Origin: Desulfosporosinus meridiei DSM 13257
GTDB taxonomy: Bacteria; Bacillota; Desulfitobacteriia; Desulfitobacteriales; Desulfitobacteriaceae
Length of the DNA stretch: 64,000 nucleotides
Assembly: GCF_000231385.2 (NCBI RefSeq)
Contig: NC_018515.1
Coordinates: 4,608,501 to 4,672,500 of the forward strand
Direction: 5' to 3'
Shown here: positions 46,039 to 53,058 of the stretch, in pieces
Numbering within the stretch: position 1 is the stretch's first letter
How the letters are laid out: each line of letters opens with the position of its first letter
The notes under the pieces: generated by a model
The model's database searches: none
Told to the model about the DNA's origin: nothing
Seen by the model: only the letters and a program-made list of their open reading frames with translations
Position numbers and translations under genes: made by a program

Positions 46039-46622
46039 TTTATTTTCTCCTTACATTCTTTTATTGACTTTTCATAATAAGATTTAACTGCATCCCAAGA
46101 TTTAAATATTCTATAATTAATATCATTACCTAATTCATAATGTATCTGTATATCGGATTTGAAGCTTCCTGTTTTCTCGATCCACTTAATATACTCTTCA
46201 TTCTTCTCTGTAAATCCATCAAAGATAATAAACCTTCTGAATATCGCACTGGTTACTTTCCAATGCTTATTATACTTATACTTATTATTATAGAATCCCT
46301 TAATGTATGCTTCTCTAAACATTCTATAATGTGTGTCACTAATTATTGCAATATCAATATCTGATTTATCATCAAAATCCTTCAAGTTCTTCACAGGGTT
46401 TAAACTAAATCCTAGCTTTCCACTTCCAAATATATGAACATTACTTTTATGTACATCTAATAATTTGGCTACATCGCTTTTAAATTGATCATATTTGTTA
46501 ATGGATTCCATATTTGCTTGTTGACTAAAACAATATGCGTTATTGCTTAATAGATATCGTTCATAAATCTCTGTAATTTCTTTACCTAAAATCTCTCTTT
46601 TTTCTTCTAGTGAAAATGACAT
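46035..46622 (-). CDS. Nucleotidyltransferase-fold protein partnered with DUF262
   Basis: 195 residues. The pol-beta nucleotidyltransferase signature is visible as FGSGKLGFSLNP (about 64-75) followed by DDKSDIDIAII (about 83-93), with a possible third acidic residue in KSDIQIHYE. That is the GSxxxG...DxD pattern of minimal nucleotidyltransferases. No second domain is visible. AAGGAGAGACA precedes the ATG and the gene overlaps the DUF262 gene by four bases. It may modify a protein, an RNA or a nucleotide. With DUF262 this looks like a two-part defence or toxin-antitoxin module; I do not recognise a named system. Confidence 0.7.
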   Translation of the reverse strand: MSFSLEEKREILGKEITEIYERYLLSNNAYCFSQQANMESINKYDQFKSDVAKLLDVHKSNVHIFGSGKLGFSLNPVKNLKDFDDKSDIDIAIISDTHYRMFREAYIKGFYNNKYKYNKHWKVTSAIFRRFIIFDGFTEKNEEYIKWIEKTGSFKSDIQIHYELGNDINYRIFKSWDAVKSYYEKSIKECKEKIN

Positions 46623-46810
46623 TGTCTCTCCTTCTCTCTCAAATTCAAAAATGCAGTGTCAAAATAATTCTACATTTCATGACATATTCCTTCTAATAGC
46701 AATATTTCTTAATTTTCATAGTTCATAAACCATGAGGTAAAATATCTTCGCTAAAGACTGCAAGAACGAACTTTCAGAGGTTACCTGAAGTAAATGATCG
46801 CAAAACAATT

Positions 46811-46832
46811 AATCCTGTCGACTGGCAGGATT
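46811..46832 (+). other. Small hairpin in the leader of the CWB2 protein
   Basis: AATCCTG, eight bases, CAGGATT, about 50 bases before the GTG of the large secreted protein. Possibly mRNA-stabilising or regulatory; there is no T run close behind. Confidence 0.35.
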
Positions 46833-46882
46833 ATTCTGTGTTTTATTGAAACTTCTTAAAAAAACAAAGGAAGTGGTCATAA

Positions 46883-49015
46883 GTGGTAAAAGTACGGCCA
46901 AGCAGGCCAAGATTAAGAAATCGTTTTTATGTATTAGCACTTCTATTCACATTGCTCTTTCAAATGATCTTTATCGGGAACGTTTTCGCCTCCCCATCTA
47001 ATCATCGAATAGCCGGCTACACTCAATACGATACCTCTGCAAACATTGCCAAAGAAGGATGGACCCAATCTGATTATGCAGTCTTGGCCTATGGTGAGAA
47101 CTTTCCTGATGCCTTAGCTGCAGCACCGTTGGCCAAAAAATACAACGCGCCGATCCTTCTAACCGAGAAACAAGCCCTTACTCCAGTAATCAAACAAACT
47201 CTACAGAGCCTAAATGTAAAAAATGCCTTTATCGTAGGCGGCACCGCAGTGGTTTCTTCAAATGTTGAAAATGAACTAAAGGCAATGGGGGTTACCGTTA
47301 GTAGGTTCGCCGGCAATGACCAATACGACACCGCTATAGAGATCGCCAAACAATTGGGTTCCGTTCAAGAAATTTCTGTTGTTACGGGTAATGACTTTAC
47401 TGATGCATTATCTATTGCCTCAGTAAGTGCTGTAAAAAATGTACCAATTATTTTAGTCCCTAGTGATTACATTCCCGAGAGTGTAAGTTCATATTTAAGC
47501 TCAAATACAAAAATAACAAGATCAAACATTGTTGGCAATTCATATCAGATTAGCGAGTCAGTATCAAGCAGGTTTCCTTACCCTGAAAGAATATCCGGAA
47601 ACGATAAATATGCAAGAAACATCGCCATTTTGAGACACTTCGATTCCAACTATAACTTTAGTACCATCTTCATGGCTACAGGTAATGGATTTGCTGATGC
47701 TCTTTCAGGAACTGCTTATGCGGCAAAAATTTCGGCTCCAATAGTTTTGGTTGATAAGAATACTCTTTCTAGTAATACTCAAGAATATTTAAGGACTAAG
47801 GTATCTTCATCTAAAGATCTAGCTATTCTCGGCGGCGAGGCTGTCATTTCCAGTTCATTAGTAAGCTCAATCCTTGGATCATCATCAGCTACAGTCCCCA
47901 GTGGACAGGATCTGAAAGTATCTTTTATAAACGTTGGCCAGGGAGATTCCATCCTAATACAAACACCCAAAGGGAAGAATGTCTTGATCGACGGAGGTAA
48001 AACCGATCAAACCACGACCATTGAAAACTACTTAAAGTCTGTCGGAGTATCCACTGTCGATTATGTCATTGCAACACATGCTGATTCCGACCACATCGGA
48101 AGTCTTGATTCCGTCATCAAAGACTTTACTATCGGCAAGGTTTACATGCCCAACGTAACTAATAACACCTATACTTTTGAGGACTTATTGGCCGCTATGC
48201 AATCAAAGAGTTTAACCTTTAACCTAGCAAAGGCTGGTGTCGCCCTAGATCTTGAAACTGGCATAGAGGCAAATTTCGTTGGGCCAACTAAAGACTCATA
48301 TGACGAGGGAAATGAGTTTTCTGCAGTCCTTCAATTAAAATATGGTTCAACCAGTTTTCTCTTTACCGGCGACGCTGAAGCTGGATCCGAGAAGGATATG
48401 ATAGCATCCGGAGTCAATCTTAAAAGCACAGTACTTAAAGTTGGCCACCACGGATCAAACTCTTCAACATCGGAAGCATTCCTTGATGCAGTTAATCCGA
48501 AATACGCCGTCATCTCAGTAGGATCTAATAGTTATGGGCACCCCACCGATGAAATCCTAAATCGTTTAAGTCAGCATGGAGTTAGTGTTTATAGAACAGA
48601 TATATCTGGAACAATTGTAGCCACTACCAACGGAACTTCAGTTTCATTTAACACTAATCCATCCGTTACGCCAACTACTCCTTCTACTCCTGCAACATCT
48701 CCTGTGTCTTCTGATTCCGTTAAAATTACAAGTATTGACTTAGGTGCGGAAGTTGTATCTATTAGTAACGCGGGACCCCACGAGGTTGATCTGACAGGTT
48801 GGAAACTCATAAGTGAGCAAGGTTCACAAACCTTTGCATTCCCATCCGGCACAAAGATTCCGGTTGGTGGTTCTTTAATGATTGTAAGTGGCCCTAACGC
48901 AGCAGCAGGTGCTAATACTCTACTTTGGACGCAGAGTAATATATGGAATAACAGTGGGGATCCCGGAACATTATATAATTCACAAGGTCAAGTCGTATCG
49001 AGATATCCCCAATAA
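46883..49015 (+). CDS. Secreted protein: CWB2 repeats, ComEC-like metallo-hydrolase, lamin-tail domain
   Basis: 710 residues. Signal peptide (about 15-36), then three cell-wall-binding type 2 repeats opening with RIAGYTQYDTSANIAKEGW, RFAGNDQYDTAIEIAKQLG and RISGNDKYARNIAI. From about 345 to 590 comes a ComEC/Rec2-like metallo-beta-lactamase fold: VGQGDSILIQTP, HADSDHIGSLDS, TGDAEAGSE, VGHHGSNSST. A Pro/Thr/Ser linker leads to a C-terminal lamin-tail-like domain (DLTGWKLISEQGSQTFAFP). The GTG start has AAAGGAAG ahead of it. It should sit on the cell wall and hydrolyse DNA or another phosphodiester outside the cell. The small gene behind it is its usual companion. Confidence 0.88.
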   Translation: MVKVRPSRPRLRNRFYVLALLFTLLFQMIFIGNVFASPSNHRIAGYTQYDTSANIAKEGWTQSDYAVLAYGENFPDALAAAPLAKKYNAPILLTEKQALTPVIKQTLQSLNVKNAFIVGGTAVVSSNVENELKAMGVTVSRFAGNDQYDTAIEIAKQLGSVQEISVVTGNDFTDALSIASVSAVKNVPIILVPSDYIPESVSSYLSSNTKITRSNIVGNSYQISESVSSRFPYPERISGNDKYARNIAILRHFDSNYNFSTIFMATGNGFADALSGTAYAAKISAPIVLVDKNTLSSNTQEYLRTKVSSSKDLAILGGEAVISSSLVSSILGSSSATVPSGQDLKVSFINVGQGDSILIQTPKGKNVLIDGGKTDQTTTIENYLKSVGVSTVDYVIATHADSDHIGSLDSVIKDFTIGKVYMPNVTNNTYTFEDLLAAMQSKSLTFNLAKAGVALDLETGIEANFVGPTKDSYDEGNEFSAVLQLKYGSTSFLFTGDAEAGSEKDMIASGVNLKSTVLKVGHHGSNSSTSEAFLDAVNPKYAVISVGSNSYGHPTDEILNRLSQHGVSVYRTDISGTIVATTNGTSVSFNTNPSVTPTTPSTPATSPVSSDSVKITSIDLGAEVVSISNAGPHEVDLTGWKLISEQGSQTFAFPSGTKIPVGGSLMIVSGPNAAAGANTLLWTQSNIWNNSGDPGTLYNSQGQVVSRYPQ

Positions 49016-49025
49016 GGAGGGCTGC

Positions 49026-49244
49026 ATGATAGTTGTAGTTGATAGATTCGAAGGGAAATTTGCAGTAATTGAGTTTCCAGATCGAACAACAAAAGATGTT
49101 CCCTTAGATAATCTTCCAAGTAGCTTAAAACCAGGTGATTGCCTATTGTTTGATGATGGTAAATATTCAGTTGCACCTGAAGAGACTGAGAAGAGAAAAG
49201 CAATAATTAGGGATATGATGAAATCTATGTGGAGCGATAAATAG
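49026..49244 (+). CDS. DUF3006 small protein, partner of the ComEC-like hydrolase
   Basis: 72 residues starting MIVVVDRFEGKFAVIEFPD, with VPLDNLPSSLKPGDCLLFDDG, the DUF3006 pattern. AAGGAGG lies six bases before the ATG and the stop of the hydrolase gene only ten bases before. A longer in-frame extension reaching into that gene has no ribosome-binding site. DUF3006 genes are regularly found behind secreted ComEC-like hydrolases; their function is unknown. Confidence 0.8.
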   Translation: MIVVVDRFEGKFAVIEFPDRTTKDVPLDNLPSSLKPGDCLLFDDGKYSVAPEETEKRKAIIRDMMKSMWSDK

Positions 49245-49249
49245 ACTAA

Positions 49250-49276
49250 AAGGCCCCCAGCAACACCGCCGGGGGC
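49250..49276 (+). terminator. GC-rich hairpin, possible weak terminator
   Basis: GGCCCCC with GGGGGCT around a loop, directly behind the DUF3006 stop. The following TAATATT is not a true T run. Confidence 0.4.
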
Positions 49277-49300
49277 TAATATTCTGGAAAGGATGATCCT

Positions 49301-49504
49301 ATGCAAGATTCACTTAGATCAGCCGGCCAGATCGTCTTTTTGATTGTTTGGATTTTCTCCTTTGCCCTACTCTACTATTTAATCAAGACAGCTGTTACTA
49401 ACGGAGTGCGCGAGGCAAATCAGCAAATCCTTGAGTCAGTTAAGCAAATAGAGAGGTCGGTCATTGAGCTGAATATGAGGATAAGCAAAAAGGAGAGCAA
49501 ATAA
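49301..49504 (+). CDS. Small membrane protein with coiled coil
   Basis: 67 residues. One membrane helix (about 10-30, IVFLIVWIFSFALLYYLI) is followed by a charged helix (REANQQILESVKQIERSVIE) likely to form a coiled coil. AAAGGATGA precedes the ATG. No family recognised. A terminator follows about 120 bases further on. Confidence 0.6.
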   Translation: MQDSLRSAGQIVFLIVWIFSFALLYYLIKTAVTNGVREANQQILESVKQIERSVIELNMRISKKESK

Positions 49505-49621
49505 AGCTCTTCTTAAAAAACAGAAGCCCGGTGCCACCACACACCAGGTTTCTGTCCCTAAGAAAAAACTTCCAACTGATCTACTACACTATATGACCAT
49601 GTCCATAAAAGTGTGACAAAG

Positions 49622-49648
49622 CGCCGGCTAACACCCGGCGTCTTTTTT
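49622..49648 (+). terminator. Terminator between the small membrane protein and the repressor
   Basis: CGCCGG/CCCGGCG stem with TCTTTTTT on the plus strand, overlapping the stop codon of the oppositely read repressor gene. Confidence 0.8.
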
Positions 49649-49840
49649 GTGCTCAAATATCTCACCTATTCCAACATCCAAAAAGTTACAGAGCTTATCT
49701 AAGGTTTCGAGATCAACCCTTTTAGCCCGGCCATGATAAAGCTCAACAACTGTATTTCTCGCAAGCTCAGTGCCCTTAACCACATCAGATATTTTAAGCC
49801 GTTTGCGGCCCATGATTTCGCTCAATCTATTTTCGACCAA
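49628..49840 (-). CDS. Cro/CI-type (XRE) helix-turn-helix repressor
   Basis: About 70 residues. NRLSEIMGRKRLKISDVVKG, then ELARNTVVELYHGRAKRVDLET and LDKLCNFLDVGIGEIFEH show the classic five-helix XRE domain and nothing else. No ATG exists at the right place. A TTG at 49840 with AGGGAG nine bases upstream is the best start; the TTG three codons earlier lies too close to it. It is read away from an operator-rich region that drives the opposite strand, as expected of a prophage repressor. Confidence 0.8.
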   Translation of the reverse strand: MVENRLSEIMGRKRLKISDVVKGTELARNTVVELYHGRAKRVDLETLDKLCNFLDVGIGEIFEHKKDAGC

Positions 49841-49907
49841 TATAATCAACTCCCTAATCCAAGAATAACAAAGTTAATAAATTTAGTCAAGAAGTTAATT
49901 GTTTTAG

Positions 49908-49936
49908 TTGACATCTTAGTGGTTTAGACGTATATT
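49908..49936 (+). promoter_or_regulatory. Sigma-A promoter of the early phage-like transcript
   Basis: TTGACA, 17 bases, TATATT. It is a near-consensus promoter facing right, next to the repressor gene and about 60 bases before the first rightward frame. Confidence 0.8.
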
Positions 49937-49947
49937 ATGTATAACAA

Positions 49948-49962
49948 GTTAATTAAATTAAC
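49948..49962. promoter_or_regulatory. Probable repressor operator
   Basis: GTTAATTAAATTAAC, a palindrome with only the centre unpaired, just downstream of the -10 box. Further GTTAA half-sites stand at 49873, 49894 and 49972. Binding by the adjacent XRE repressor is inferred. Confidence 0.55.
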
Positions 49963-49995
49963 CAACAAAATGGTTAAATAAGGGAGGAAACGGAA

Positions 49996-50351
49996 ATGAC
50001 AGTAAAGTTTGAAGGTAATGAGTTTGCCTTACAGGTGATCGCAAAAGGAGCGTTTGTAGACAAAGGGACTTATGTCGACAGCTCGTATTTAGTAGAGGCA
50101 ACCACTGTCTGCCTAAACCATATCGCCCTGAACGCCTGGATATTTATACCCGAGATTGCTACGAAGACGGCGAGAAAGGTGACGCCGAATGGAAAGCACA
50201 TAAGGCTGAGTATGAGGAACGCCGAAAAACTTGGAAGGATCAGATTCTTGAAGCGTTGGAACTAGAAATTGATACGGAAAATGAGGGCGTTAGCATAACA
50301 CAATCGCAATCAGAAGTATTTACGGTAGTGCGCATTAGTAAAATTGCATAG
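49996..50351 (+). pseudogene. Small phage-type gene, frameshifted
   Basis: An ATG with GGGAGG upstream starts MTVKFEGNEFALQVIAKGAF. Near position 50105 the natural sequence moves to another frame, which reads LPKPYRPERLDIYTRDCYED, then KAEYEERRKTWKDQILEALE and ends SEVFTVVRISKIA. The first frame instead turns into Arg/Lys/Asn-rich noise and stops at 50265. One extra base would give about 118 residues. Function unknown. I cannot tell a sequencing error from a real mutation. Confidence 0.6.
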
Positions 50352-50408
50352 CGGAGGAAAAGCTGAAGCCGGGCAGCTGAGCCCGGCGCGAAAGAAAGGA
50401 TGATATGC

Positions 50409-50561
50409 ATGAAACGGAAAAAGATTTGGGCTTACTTGGATGGGAAAAGACTGGTCGAAGTGATACAGGGAGCGTTGGATAATAACATGACGGTTACTGA
50501 TATGAAGGCTCTGCTGGTTAAGGAAAACCCCAGTAATGAAGTCACCTTCAAAGTAGTTTAA
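50409..50561 (+). CDS. 50-residue hypothetical phage-type protein
   Basis: ATG behind AAAGGATGA; product MKRKKIWAYLDGKRLVEVIQ and on to NPSNEVTFKVV. The composition is natural and the ribosome-binding site well placed. No family recognised. It lies in the early region of the putative prophage. Confidence 0.55.
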   Translation: MKRKKIWAYLDGKRLVEVIQGALDNNMTVTDMKALLVKENPSNEVTFKVV

Positions 50562-50781
50562 CCCCGCCTGACGATGGCCACCAGGGACGTGGTCGAAACC
50601 GATCCGGACAAGCACTGGGGAGGTCGCGGGATCCCGCTTCGAGGGAGGAGTACAACTCCCCTTTATATATTTGATCTTTGACAAATAAAAAGAGCCCCCG
50701 CCGTTTAGCGAGAGCCTAAGCTTGTAACCTTATTGGACAATCCGGCATTTGGATGACAACCATAGTAACCAGATCCTTTCG
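50562..50781. other. GC-rich non-coding stretch
   Basis: Contains an imperfect GC-rich hairpin around 50695-50720. I see no gene. Confidence 0.3.
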
Positions 50782-50810
50782 AAAAAAGGAGAGCCGCTAA
50801 GCTCTCCTTT
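50782..50810 (-). terminator. Terminator of the Spo0E-like gene
   Basis: Stem AAAGGAGAGC/GCTCTCCTTT with a six-base loop and TTTTTT on the minus strand, adjoining the stop of the Spo0E-like gene. Confidence 0.85.
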
Positions 50811-50996
50811 CTACACTCCCTTATTCTTATCTACTAGCGACTTTAAGACTTTATAATACTCATTCAAGACCGCATCAAGCATCTGGCTTGCAGTGATAAC
50901 TTCCTGATCCGTGAGGGTGGTTTTCCCATCTTTTATCCTGACCATACTTAATCGTAATTCTTCAATCTGCTTCATTATCTCCTCTAGCTCGCGCAT
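50811..50996 (-). CDS. Spo0E-like aspartyl-phosphate phosphatase
   Basis: 61 residues. IEELRLSMVRIKDGKTTLTD and then SQMLDAVLNEYYK contain the SQxLD motif of the Spo0E family, two-helix hairpin proteins that dephosphorylate Spo0A~P and so delay sporulation. GGAGG stands before the ATG. Carried in phage-like surroundings, it could let the prophage restrain host sporulation; that is inference. Activity depends on the SQELD-like motif, here SQMLD. Confidence 0.8.
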   Translation of the reverse strand: MRELEEIMKQIEELRLSMVRIKDGKTTLTDQEVITASQMLDAVLNEYYKVLKSLVDKNKGV

Positions 50997-51043
50997 ACAG
51001 TATCCTCCGATTAGTTTTGAGGATTAGTATACCCAGTTATGCC

Positions 51044-51289
51044 TCACATCTTCCATAAAAGCCACCTGCAGGTATTAAGTTCATATTTGATCTCGAAAAT
51101 TTGTACTTCACCTTTGATCTCGCTCTGACATTTAAAGATGAGCATACGATTGCCAGCAAGTTTTTCTTCGGACACGGAAACTACTTTATCAATTTTAAGT
51201 TCTTTTTCATCAAGCTTGAATCTTAAGGGGTGGGGTTTGCCGTTCTCAAACCAAGCTAAGACCTCGATGGGGGCTGCTAAGAGTTTCAC
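51044..51289 (-). CDS. Small protein of the Dam operon
   Basis: 81 residues, starting at a GTG that overlaps the methylase stop (GTGA). Sequence MKLLAAPIEVLAWFENGKPH with alternating strands (LRFKLDEKELKIDKVVSVSE, IFEIKYELNTCRWLLWKM) suggests a small beta-barrel. No family recognised with certainty. Translational coupling suggests a role with the methylase. Confidence 0.65.
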   Translation of the reverse strand: MKLLAAPIEVLAWFENGKPHPLRFKLDEKELKIDKVVSVSEEKLAGNRMLIFKCQSEIKGEVQIFEIKYELNTCRWLLWKM

Positions 51290-52068
51290 TTTTCTACCCC
51301 CACTTCGTAATTGCTAATGAGTAACTCCCCGGCCTTACTACTTTTGTCAGTTCTGCAGACCGAATATCTTACTTCAATCGGGTTAATGTTAAACCCGGTA
51401 TACAGCTCTCGGATCTCCGGATGGTCATTAATACTCAGCAAGAACTTTCCTTGAATTTTTGCAAGGCATTCCTTAAGCCTGATATGATCTTCTTTCGTGA
51501 ATGGTTTGCTCCCTTGGCTTTTGTAGTCAGCTAGGCCGTAATAAGGCGGATCGCAATAGAAAAACGTTGAGCTTCGATCATAACTGGAAATAATTTTTTC
51601 GACATCTCTATTTTCGATGATTGTATTTACCAGTCTGTCCCTCACGGATGTAATGTTATCCCTTACCCGCTCAAGAACCATTGGCGGCTTTTTCAAAGGA
51701 GTAATCATGAAGTCCTTCATCAATGCTCCAAAGCTGAAATGAAGTAGGTAATAGAATCTGACTGCCCTATTTACATCGGATGTACCGGCGAGGCTTAATG
51801 CTTTGTATTTCTGGAAGATCTCTCTTGAAATAAGCAAATAATCAAAGGCCTGAATGAATTGTTCGGGCTTTTCTTTTACGACTCGGAAGAAGTTGACCAG
51901 TTCAGAATTTATGTCGTTATAGACCTCCACTTCGGAAGGAGGCTTTTCAAAGAGTACCCAGCCAGCTCCACCAAACGGTTCACAATAGCATATATGCTCC
52001 GGGATCATTTTTACGATGGTCTTTCTTAATCTATATTTGCCACCCATCCATTTGATTGGACTGTTCAT
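51286..52068 (-). CDS. dam: DNA adenine methylase (D12 class)
   Basis: 260 residues. MNSPIKWMGGKYRLRKTI is the N-terminal motif, EPFGGAGWVLFEKP the AdoMet-binding motif I, NDINSELVNFFRVV follows, and the catalytic motif is YCDPPYYGL (DPPY). Class D12 enzymes methylate adenine N6, usually in GATC or related sites. No restriction enzyme is adjacent, so it is an orphan, as usual on phages. AGGAGG lies seven bases before the ATG. A LexA-type site lies about 20-30 bases upstream of the start. Confidence 0.93.
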   Translation of the reverse strand: MNSPIKWMGGKYRLRKTIVKMIPEHICYCEPFGGAGWVLFEKPPSEVEVYNDINSELVNFFRVVKEKPEQFIQAFDYLLISREIFQKYKALSLAGTSDVNRAVRFYYLLHFSFGALMKDFMITPLKKPPMVLERVRDNITSVRDRLVNTIIENRDVEKIISSYDRSSTFFYCDPPYYGLADYKSQGSKPFTKEDHIRLKECLAKIQGKFLLSINDHPEIRELYTGFNINPIEVRYSVCRTDKSSKAGELLISNYEVGVEK

Positions 52069-52086
52069 GGTTGTTCCTCCTATACT

Positions 52087-52100
52087 AGAACATATGTTCT
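52087..52100. promoter_or_regulatory. SOS (LexA/DinR-type) box upstream of dam
   Basis: AGAACATATGTTCT is a perfect palindrome containing GAAC-N4-GTTC, the Gram-positive LexA core. On the minus strand it directly follows a TATAAT -10 box (52101-52106), so LexA bound there would block the methylase promoter until DNA damage. Confidence 0.7.
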
Positions 52101-52307
52101 ATTATAGGGTATTTCAAGGAAAAAGAAAAGACCCCATAAGGGGCGTTTTCGAACAGGCTGGGACTTGAATTGGACAACGTTATTATAAAATTGAGTATTA
52201 AATTAAAACAACAAAGTATTTATTGCAATAGTAATAAAAAGTTATATTATAAGATATATACCTATAATACAATTGTAATATATTCCCACTCTTTTGGAGG
52301 TGAAAAA

Positions 52308-53033
52308 ATGTTCGAATTAGAAAAGGAGATGACACCAGTAGTAACAAATAATCTAGGGATCTTTTCTCAAAGAATTGCAAATCACGAGAATCTAGCTTTA
52401 ACCTATGAATTACCAGTGAAATATCGTCTTATTGATATGGCAATTGCCTACGCTCTTCCCGATGGGTATTTCAATAATGTAGAATCATATAGCCCATTAA
52501 AATATATCAACAATATCCTTATGGAAATACTATCTATATTTTACTTGTACCCTCAAGTTACAATAAAACGTCTCCAGAAAGAGCTCTTCATGAACCCGGA
52601 TGAATTAGAAAAACTTTTATATAAGCTTATTAAGCATAAATTAATCAAACAAGTATCACGAATGTCATATCAAATTAATGATTTGGTTAAAATAGACAGT
52701 CTTGGTATGATATCTATAGAACTTAAGTTGTGTAATTGGAGAGAAGCTTTAGGACAAGCAGAATATAACCTTATGTTCTCTGATTACTCATATGTTGCCC
52801 TCGACAAAGCTAGAATTCCTAATAATGGAGTAGATTTGATTCCATTTTTTAATAGTAGAAATATTGGCTTATTATCCGTTTCAGATGATGGTAATATTGA
52901 ACTACTTTTTAATCCTAAGAAAAACCGGAAAATTGATAAACGTTTATACACAATGCAACGTTTGAAAATACTGCAAAGTATTATCTCAAGTCAAAAATGG
53001 TACTTGTATTCGAAAATAGGAGAACCTAAGTAA
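52308..53033 (+). CDS. Predicted winged-helix protein, opposite to the kinase pair
   Basis: 241 residues. The middle (MEILSIFYLYPQVTIKRLQK, then ELEKLLYKLIKHKLIKQVS) looks like a winged-helix DNA-binding domain. The rest has no recognisable family. GGAGG eight bases before the ATG fixes the start; the open frame continues 46 codons upstream without a start signal. The gene is AT-rich and read against its neighbours, inside an otherwise leftward lysis region, the usual sign of a separately acquired cargo gene. It converges with the kinase pair on a shared terminator. Confidence 0.55.
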   Translation: MFELEKEMTPVVTNNLGIFSQRIANHENLALTYELPVKYRLIDMAIAYALPDGYFNNVESYSPLKYINNILMEILSIFYLYPQVTIKRLQKELFMNPDELEKLLYKLIKHKLIKQVSRMSYQINDLVKIDSLGMISIELKLCNWREALGQAEYNLMFSDYSYVALDKARIPNNGVDLIPFFNSRNIGLLSVSDDGNIELLFNPKKNRKIDKRLYTMQRLKILQSIISSQKWYLYSKIGEPK

Positions 53034-53056
53034 ATTACTGTAGGTTCTCCTATTTT
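53014..53056. terminator. Shared bidirectional terminator
   Basis: AATAGGAGAACCTA pairs with TAGGTTCTCCTATT, followed by T-rich sequence on both strands. It overlaps the end of the winged-helix gene and lies three bases from the end of the 431-residue gene. Confidence 0.85.
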
Positions 53057-53058
53057 AT

